Shown: positions 58,458-64,000 of the stretch, piece by piece
Layout of the letters: the number at the start of each line of letters is the position of its first letter
Position numbering within the stretch: position 1 is the first letter of the stretch
Source of the DNA: Streptomyces sp. 1222.5
GTDB taxonomy: Bacteria; Actinomycetota; Actinomycetes; Streptomycetales; Streptomycetaceae
Length of the DNA stretch: 64,000 nucleotides
Direction of reading: 5' to 3'
Assembly (NCBI RefSeq): GCF_900105245.1
Contig: NZ_FNSZ01000001.1
Coordinates: 8,058,001 to 8,122,000 of the forward strand
Position numbers and translations under genes: made by a program
Notes under the pieces: model-generated
The model's input: only the letters and a program-made list of their open reading frames with translations
Told to the model about the DNA's origin: nothing
Database searches by the model: none

Positions 58458-59609
58458 TCACGCGGCGAGTGCGTGACCCGGGTGCAGCACCACCTTGGTG
58501 TAGCCCTCGATCCGCTTGTCGAACTTCTCGTACGCCAACGGGGCGTCCTCCAGCGGCAGCTCGTGGGAGACCACGAAGCTGGGCTTGGCCCGCCCGGCGA
58601 TGATCATGTCGCGCAACTGGCGGTTGTACCGCTTGACGTTGCACTGACCGGTGCCCATCTGCTGGCCCTTCTCGAACATCTTGCCGATGGAGACCAGCAG
58701 CTGGCCCTGCTTGGCGTGCTCGTCGGGTCCGCCCGGGTCGGAGGGCACGTACAGACCCGGTATGCCGAGCATGCCGGTGGGCCGGACCGTCATGACGAGT
58801 TCGTTGAGGACGATGGCCGGTTCCTCGTGGCTCGTGTCGTGCGACTGGGCCTGGTAGCCGACGGCGTCCACGCCCTTGTCGGTTCCCTCGCCTCCCGTCT
58901 GTTCCCTGATCTGTTCGGCCGGGTCGCCCTTGGTGAAGTCGATGGGGATCGCCCCGATCTCCTCCGCCTTGGCGAGCCGCTCGGGCACGCGGTCCACGGA
59001 GAACACCTTCGACGCGCCCCGCAACAGCGCGGAGTAGGCGGCCATCAGACCCACGGGGCCCGCGCCGTAGACGGCCACGCTCTCACCCGGGGTGACCTGG
59101 GCGAGTTCGCATCCGTGGTACCCGGTCGGGAAGATGTCGGCGAGCAGCACGAAGTCGGTCTCGAATTCGTCGCCCGGCGGCAGCTTCAAGCAGTTGAAGT
59201 CCGCGAACGGCACCCGCAGCAGCTCGGCCTGGCCGCCCTTGTAGGGGCCCATCGCGACATAGCCGTAGGCTCCGCCGGCGAAGCCCGGATTGACCGTCAG
59301 ACAGAACCCGGTCTTCCCGGCGAGGCAGTTCTTGCAGAACCCACAGGCCACGTTGAACGGCATGACCACGCGGTCACCCTGGGACAAGGAGGTCACACCG
59401 CTGCCGACCTCCTCGACGATGCCGAGGTTCTCGTGCCCGAAGACGATGCCGGCCTCCGCTGCGGTGCGGCCCTCGTACATATGCAGGTCGGAACCGCATA
59501 TCGCGGTCGACGTGACCCTCACCAGCACGTCGTTCGGGTGCTGGATCTGCGGATCATCGACGTCCCTCACCGTCACGCTGAACGGCTTTTCGTAGACGAC
59601 GGCTTTCAC
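58458..59609 (-). CDS. Zinc-dependent alcohol dehydrogenase (glutathione-independent formaldehyde dehydrogenase-like)
   Basis: A 383-residue medium-chain dehydrogenase. Catalytic zinc site: Cys38 in TAICGSDLHMYEG, His in FGHENLGIVEEVG. Structural-zinc cysteines: CGFCKNCLAGKTGFC. The NAD fold is VAVYGAGPVGLMAAYSALL, followed by the acidic VFSVDRVPERLAKA. An insertion and the SHDTSHEEPAIVLNELV segment match the glutathione-independent formaldehyde dehydrogenase group. GTG 59609 has GGAGG upstream. Probably oxidises small aldehydes or alcohols; actual substrate unproven. Confidence 0.91.
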   Translation of the reverse strand: MKAVVYEKPFSVTVRDVDDPQIQHPNDVLVRVTSTAICGSDLHMYEGRTAAEAGIVFGHENLGIVEEVGSGVTSLSQGDRVVMPFNVACGFCKNCLAGKTGFCLTVNPGFAGGAYGYVAMGPYKGGQAELLRVPFADFNCLKLPPGDEFETDFVLLADIFPTGYHGCELAQVTPGESVAVYGAGPVGLMAAYSALLRGASKVFSVDRVPERLAKAEEIGAIPIDFTKGDPAEQIREQTGGEGTDKGVDAVGYQAQSHDTSHEEPAIVLNELVMTVRPTGMLGIPGLYVPSDPGGPDEHAKQGQLLVSIGKMFEKGQQMGTGQCNVKRYNRQLRDMIIAGRAKPSFVVSHELPLEDAPLAYEKFDKRIEGYTKVVLHPGHALAA

Positions 59610-60091
59610 CCTGACCACCTCCGCGGCTGGCGCTGGACGACGGCGGTGGAAAGGCCGCTGCCCGGGGGACGCACAGGTGGAGCGTGGGCCCGCGGTCCAT
59701 GCCGTGGCCCCCATGCGCTCTTCTCACCGCCGGTACTTACCAGCTAACGACCCCGGGGCAGGGGTTGCAACCCATACGGGCACACACCCTCGGTGTCGCG
59801 CACGAGTGCGGATTCATGTGCCGGAGCGCGTCCCTCCGTGGACGGCCGGTGAAGGAATGGTCACGGACTTTTCTTGATCGTTCCTTGGTGATTCAACCAA
59901 CGCGACGGGCTGCGCGAATGCGTGCGGGTTGCCTCGTGGATGCGTGAGTCCTGTGGAGATCGGCCTCGGCCGGGCCGTCGTCGCGGGATGCGGGGATTGA
60001 TCTGCTCGCGACAAGTAGGCACGCTCCATGGCGCGAGCAGGACGTCGCCGCTCGCGCCGATCCCCCCACACACAGCACGAGGAGACCCCTC
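59610..60091. other. 482-bp divergent intergenic region with a 12-bp palindrome
   Basis: No gene is credible here. It has the promoters for the alcohol dehydrogenase (minus) and the subtilisin (plus). GGGTTGCAACCC at 59762-59773 is a perfect palindrome and a candidate operator. An AT-richer patch (59870-59900) before the subtilisin gene is a likely promoter zone, but no consensus hexamers stand out. Confidence 0.5.
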
Positions 60092-61303
60092 TTGACGGCG
60101 CATCACAAACGCATAGGCAGGGCCAAGACCGTCACCGCGATCGCGGCCGCCGCAACCGTCGCGGGCACCGCCCTGTACGTGACCCCCGCCGCGCAGGCGG
60201 ACCAGCCCGCGGAAGGCGTGGTCTACGGCCTGAACGCCGAAGGAGCCGTGTCCGGCAGCTACATCGTCCTGCTGGACCAGAAGACCTCGGGCGCCGAGAA
60301 GCAGGACCTGGCCCAGGAGTACGGCGGCCAGATCAGCCGGACCTACGGCTCGTCGGTCAACGGGTTCTCCGCGGACAGCCTCAGCGAGACGGAGGCCAAA
60401 CGCCTGGCCGCCGACCCGGCGGTCGCCACGGTGGTGCAGAACAAGAAGTTCCACATCGACGCCACCCAGGACAAGCCGCCGTCCTGGGGGCTGGACCGCA
60501 TCGACCAGAAGGACACCGCGGGCGACGGCAAGTACACCTACCCCGACAAGGGCGGCGAGGGGGTGACCGCGTACGTCATCGACACCGGCGTACGCATCAG
60601 CCACAAGGACTTCGGCGGCCGTGCCGCCTACGGGTTCGACGCGGTCGACAAGGACGACACCGCCGACGACGGCAACGGTCATGGCACCCACGTGGCCGGA
60701 ACCATCGCCGGTACGGCCCACGGTGTGGCCAAGAAGGCCAAGATCGTCGCGGTCAGGGTCCTCGACGACAACGGCTCCGGCACCACCGAGCAGGTCGTCG
60801 CCGGCATCGACTGGGTGACCAAGAACCACAAGGGTCCGTCCGTCGCCAACATGAGCCTCGGCGGAGGCGTCGACCAGGCCCTCGACGCGGCGGTCGGCAA
60901 GGCCATCGCCTCGGGCGTGACGTTCGCGGTCGCCGTCGGCAACGAGTCGGCGGACGCCGGCCAGAGCTCCCCGGCGAGAGTCCCCGAGGCCATCACGGTC
61001 GCGTCCAGCACCAAGGACGACGCGCAGTCGGACTTCTCCAACTTCGGCAAGACGGTGGACCTGTACGCCCCCGGCTCGGACATCACCTCCGACTGGAACG
61101 ACAGCGACGAGGGCACCAAGACGATCTCCGGCACCTCGATGGCCACCCCCCACGTCACGGGCGCCGCCGCCGTCTACCTGGCCGGGCACCCGGACGCCAC
61201 CCCGGCCCAGGTCGCCTCCGCCCTCACCGGCGGTGCGACCGCCGACAAGATCACCAACCCGAGCAGCGGCACGGCCAACAAGCTGCTCAAGGTCATCGAG
61301 TAG
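60092..61303 (+). CDS. Secreted subtilisin-family serine protease (S8)
   Basis: A 403-residue preproprotease. A signal peptide ends near Ala36 (VTPAAQA/DQP), then an I9 propeptide (about 45-125, GSYIVLLDQKT). Catalytic residues: Asp164 in AYVIDTGVRISH, His200 in GNGHGTHVAGTIAG, Ser349 in SGTSMATPHVTGAA; the oxyanion Asn is in AVAVGNESADAGQ. It resembles the proteinase-K-like extracellular proteases of Streptomyces. TTG 60092 is the start, with GAGGAG 8 nt upstream and a basic n-region directly after. Confidence 0.94.
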   Translation: MTAHHKRIGRAKTVTAIAAAATVAGTALYVTPAAQADQPAEGVVYGLNAEGAVSGSYIVLLDQKTSGAEKQDLAQEYGGQISRTYGSSVNGFSADSLSETEAKRLAADPAVATVVQNKKFHIDATQDKPPSWGLDRIDQKDTAGDGKYTYPDKGGEGVTAYVIDTGVRISHKDFGGRAAYGFDAVDKDDTADDGNGHGTHVAGTIAGTAHGVAKKAKIVAVRVLDDNGSGTTEQVVAGIDWVTKNHKGPSVANMSLGGGVDQALDAAVGKAIASGVTFAVAVGNESADAGQSSPARVPEAITVASSTKDDAQSDFSNFGKTVDLYAPGSDITSDWNDSDEGTKTISGTSMATPHVTGAAAVYLAGHPDATPAQVASALTGGATADKITNPSSGTANKLLKVIE

Positions 61304-61416
61304 GTTCCCTTCCCACCCGACCGACCGGACCCCGTGACCCGGTGGTGCCGCCTCCCTGCGGAACGGGCGGCGCCGCCGGGGCGCGGGGTCGCCGGGGCCG
61401 GGGACGAGAGAGAGGG

Positions 61417-62046
61417 GTGCCCGGTAGGGGATCGTCCGGATTCTGGGTCGTAGGGGCGCTCGACGACGAGGACGCGGCCCGGCTCGCGCCGGCCGCGGTG
61501 CCGCGATCGAGGCGGCGGCCGCGCGGGAGTCGACCGTGCGGGCGTGGGCACGGTGGACGGAGGACGTGTCGCTCGCGGGCGGCGCGGTGCCCGTCCGGCG
61601 CCCCGACGGCGGCGGCACCGAGCAGGCGCTGCGCCTGCTCGACATGCTCGAGGACTCGGCCCTCGACGCCCCGGCCGACGACGGCGCACTCCACGTCCTC
61701 GTCCGGTGGGAACGGTTCGACGCACGCGTCGCACCGTTCGCCGCGGCGATCCGCAAAGGACAATCCCGTGGCCGCCCTGTTCCACGGACTCGGCCCCGAG
61801 CGCGCCGGGACGCTGCCCGGCCGGCCCGGCGACCCCGTACTGAGCGCCCCCGCCGTACGCCACCACCTGCCCGGTGTCGAAGCGGTCCTCGCCCTGGCCG
61901 GCGAGGAACGAACCCGGGCACTGGCCCGGATCGGCGACCGGCCGGGGGACGAGGATCCTCGGCAGCTCCTCGACGGCCCCCTGCGCGTGTGGCGGGAGGC
62001 CGCCTTTGCCGGGCTGGGCGTGTTCTCCTCACGCATCCGGCTCTGA
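61417..62046 (+). pseudogene. Unknown gene with two compensating frameshifts
   Basis: A protein-like reading needs three segments. The first (from GTG 61417) reads SSGFWVVGALDDEDAARLAP. The second, from about 61503 in another frame, reads ARESTVRAWARWTEDVSLAG to about 61755. The third, back in the first frame, reads KDNPVAALFHGLGPERA and ends at the TGA 62044-62046. Frame one is open over all 209 codons, but its middle translates to Arg/Ser/Pro-rich nonsense. The switch points are near 61501 and 61757. Real frameshift mutations or sequencing errors are both possible. No family is recognised. Confidence 0.55.
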
Positions 62047-62147
62047 GCGGCGGCCCTTCGCCCGACCGGCCCACGTGGGCCGGCCGGCGCCCGGGGCGGC
62101 CTGCCATTCCTGGGCGGCCGCCCGTCGGGGGCTCCCGTGCACCGGTC

Positions 62148-62612
62148 TCAGCCCACCGCCTGGCGTACCAGCGCGCCGATCCTCGCCTCGTCGGCGGCGG
62201 TCAGTTCCCTCAGGGCGTACGCGGCCGGCCACATGGTGCCGTCGTCGAGGCGGGCCCTGTCGCTGAAGCCGAGCGTCGCGTACCTGGCGCCGAACTTCTT
62301 CGCGCTCTGGAAGAAGCAGACGACCTTGCCGTGCTCGGCGTACGCGGGCATCCCGTACCAGAGCTTCGGCGCGAGGCCGGGCGCGTGCGCCTTGACGACG
62401 GCGTGGAGCCGCTCGGCCATGGCCCGGTCCGAGTCCCGCATCTCGGCGATCTTCGCCAGGACGGCCGCCTGGTCCGCCGCCGCCCGGTCCGCCTTCGATC
62501 CTCCGCGTGCGGCCGGCCCGACCTCCCGGGCACGCTCCTTCATCGCGGCGCGCTCCTCGTCCGTGAATCCCTCGGACGTGGCGGTACCGGCCGGCTTCTG
62601 TGCGTTCTTCAC
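62148..62612 (-). CDS. DUF1801 (YdhG-like) protein
   Basis: A 154-residue protein. An Arg/Lys/Ala-rich helical N-terminus precedes the DUF1801 core: PGLAPKLWYGMPAYAEHGKV then VCFFQSAKKFGARYATLGFS. It ends with an ALRELTAADEARIGALVRQA helix. The domain is a helical-grip-like fold of unknown or frataxin-like function. GTG 62612 with GGAGG 8 nt upstream is chosen over the long upstream frame. Confidence 0.87.
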   Translation of the reverse strand: MKNAQKPAGTATSEGFTDEERAAMKERAREVGPAARGGSKADRAAADQAAVLAKIAEMRDSDRAMAERLHAVVKAHAPGLAPKLWYGMPAYAEHGKVVCFFQSAKKFGARYATLGFSDRARLDDGTMWPAAYALRELTAADEARIGALVRQAVG

Positions 62613-62719
62613 GGTGCGTCCTCCCGGACTGCTGCTGGTGGGATACGACTTCAGGGCGTTCAGGTGCCGAGACGACGGCCTTCCGGGCGGGTACGGCGGC
62701 ATCGCCGCCGCCGTACCGG

Positions 62720-63175
62720 TCAGCCCCAAGCGCCGGCGATCTGGCGGGTCGTGGCGTTGAGCCGGTTGAACAGGTTGGTGACGCCGATCATCAGCACGAT
62801 CGCGGCGAGCTGCTTCTCGTCGTAGTAGGTGGCGGCCGTGTCCCAGACCTCGTCGCTCACCGGGTCGGGACGGTCGGCCAGCCGCGTCGCGGCCTCGGCG
62901 AGGGCGAGGGCCGCACGCTCCTCGTCGCTGAAGTACGGCGCCTCACGCCAGGCGGCGACCGTGGCCAGCCCCTCGTCGTCCACCCCCGCCTTGCGGGCGG
63001 ACTTGACCCCGGCGTCGACACACGCGCTGCAGCCGTTGATCTGGCTCACCCGCAGATGCACCAGCTCCAGCGTCCGCCCGTCCACCCCACCGGAGTGCAC
63101 GGCCTTGAAGATCTCCTGAACGGGCCGCATCGCGTCGGACAGGACGACGGCGGGGTTCTGCATACGAGACTGCAT
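62720..63175 (-). CDS. Carboxymuconolactone decarboxylase / AhpD-like protein
   Basis: A 151-residue protein of the AhpD core. VSQINGCSACVDAGVKSARK shows the CxxC redox pair; the His usually three to four residues later is missing (Gly in its place). EAPYFSDEERAALALAEAAT and YDEKQLAAIVLMIGVTNLFN match the family. Peroxidase or disulfide-exchange activity is plausible but compromised by the missing His. ATG 63175 has GGGAG upstream; ATG 63163 is possible. Confidence 0.88.
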   Translation of the reverse strand: MQSRMQNPAVVLSDAMRPVQEIFKAVHSGGVDGRTLELVHLRVSQINGCSACVDAGVKSARKAGVDDEGLATVAAWREAPYFSDEERAALALAEAATRLADRPDPVSDEVWDTAATYYDEKQLAAIVLMIGVTNLFNRLNATTRQIAGAWG

Positions 63176-63350
63176 CGGTCTCCCTCTCTCGGGTCGGTGC
63201 CCCGTTGCGGCGGGGCGTGACTCCATGACAGCCCGGCCGGCGCCCCACGACCATGGCGACGGGACACCGTGGGACAGCTGAAACAGCCTTGACCAGCCGG
63301 GACTTGGCTGGGAAGACTTGCGCCGTCACGGGACGGGGAGGCGGGGGAAC

Positions 63351-64000
63351 GTGGACGCGCACGAGAGGAACACCCAGACGGACCCACTGGAGGAACTGGC
63401 GGCCCGGTTGCGCCTGCTCCAGGAACTCTCCGGCCTCGGGGTACGGGCCCTCGCCCGGGACACCGGCCTCAGCTCCTCCTCACTGTCCCGCTATCTCAAC
63501 GGGCAGACCGTGCCGCCGTGGCCCGCGGTCGTCGCCCTCTGCCGTCTCGTCCAGCGCGACCCGCGCCCGTTGCGCCCACTGTGGGAACGGACGTCGAACC
63601 CGCTGCCGGCGCCGCCGAAGAGCAGCCGCCAGGTGCGGCCGGTGCCACGCAACGACCTGCCGCGCGACGTCCCCGACTTCACCGGACGCGAGGAGCGGCT
63701 CGCCGAGCTGCTCGCCGCGGTCGACAGCCACCGGGTGGTGTCCGTCGACGGCATGGCGGGCGTCGGCAAGACCTGCCTGGTGGTGCACGCCGCGCACCGC
63801 CTCGCCGTCGACTTCCCGGATGCCCAGCTCTACGTGGACCTGCACGGTTTCACCGACGGCCGGCCCCCGCTCGACCCGGACTCCGCCCTGCGGATGCTGC
63901 TCGGCGCGCTCGACGTGCCGTCCGAGAGGGTCCCTCGGGAGGGGCTCGAGCAGCTGGCCGCCTGCTGGCGGTCGGAGCTGGCCCGCCGACGGGTCGTCGT
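63351..64000 (+). CDS. XRE-HTH / NB-ARC signalling ATPase (partial, C-terminus beyond window)
   Basis: 216 codons to the window edge. An N-terminal XRE-type HTH (about 15-60: LQELSGLGVRALARDTGLSS, then SLSRYLNGQTVPPW). After a Pro-rich linker comes FTGREERLAELLAAVDSHRV and the Walker A GMAGVGKTCLVVHAAHRLA (about 134-152), as in Streptomyces STAND regulators of the AfsR type with downstream TPR repeats. GTG 63351 has GGGGG upstream. Target genes unknown. Confidence 0.82.
   Translation, partial: MDAHERNTQTDPLEELAARLRLLQELSGLGVRALARDTGLSSSSLSRYLNGQTVPPWPAVVALCRLVQRDPRPLRPLWERTSNPLPAPPKSSRQVRPVPRNDLPRDVPDFTGREERLAELLAAVDSHRVVSVDGMAGVGKTCLVVHAAHRLAVDFPDAQLYVDLHGFTDGRPPLDPDSALRMLLGALDVPSERVPREGLEQLAACWRSELARRRVV

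Noticed and set aside
59854..59882. GGAAT...GTT as a third SigR site before the subtilisin gene
   Set aside because: Spacing is 21 nt rather than 18.

Overview
The window reads as chromosomal DNA of a Streptomyces or very close relative. Coding sequence is very GC-rich with third positions almost always G or C, many starts are GTG or TTG, and the gene content is typical: a SigB/F/G-type sigma factor, a gamma-butyrolactone-type receptor, several RsbU/SpoIIE phosphatases, a mycothiol-linked DinB-like enzyme, a sortase-type surface protein, an orphan ctaD and an AfsR/NB-ARC-like regulator. I see no tRNA, rRNA, CRISPR array, insertion sequence or prophage. Functional assignments come from reading translations and motifs, not from database searches.

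Layout. 0-4 kb: partial DUF4190 membrane protein, stress sigma factor with a SigB-type promoter match, GBL-receptor-like TetR, FMN reductase with a MerR regulator. 4-9.4 kb: Tat-exported phospholipase C, M19 dipeptidase, and a divergent epimerase/TetR pair with two operator-like repeats. 9.4-14 kb: a six-gene same-strand cluster (SRPBCC, FAD oxidoreductase, unknown, SDR, DUF2945, MSMEG_6728-like). 14-20 kb: CtaG/DUF2243 pair, haloacetate-dehalogenase-like hydrolase, MBL hydrolase, double GNAT, SDR/TetR pair around a perfect palindrome. 20-24 kb: secreted GH5 enzyme, then a zinc-ligand-free L33-L31B-L36 ribosomal operon behind an exact SigR promoter match. 24-35 kb: RsbU-like phosphatase and an envelope/redox cluster (membrane protein, Mo oxidoreductase, methyltransferase, DUF2064, GT2, two-component system, epimerase). 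35-45 kb: 5'-shortened surface protein, orphan ctaD with a coupled small membrane protein, a P-loop kinase remnant, and two divergent RsbU-like phosphatases. 45.8-47.1 kb: a gene-decay zone (F5/8C fragment, glycoside-hydrolase fragment, LacI pseudogene). 47-54 kb: FAD monooxygenase, GntR, DUF3103-like secreted protein, fourth RsbU-like phosphatase, and an ECF sigma factor fused through a zinc motif and a membrane helix to an extracellular CAP domain. 54-64 kb: TetR/MMPL/DUF2993 efflux-type locus, msrA behind a second exact SigR promoter match, zinc alcohol dehydrogenase, subtilisin, a frameshifted unknown gene, DUF1801, an AhpD-like protein and the start of an XRE/NB-ARC regulator.

A common thread is stress signalling: one SigB-type sigma factor, four PP2C-type phosphatases of the kind that act on anti-sigma/anti-anti-sigma switches, two SigR-type promoters on thiol-oxidative-stress functions (zinc-sparing ribosomal proteins, methionine sulfoxide repair), and a membrane-tethered sigma factor. 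The most unusual single gene is the sigma-CAP fusion at 52188-53801. The best-supported regulatory discoveries are the two exact SigR sites and the TetR operator arrays at 8729-8776 and 54608-54645, which share a half-site.
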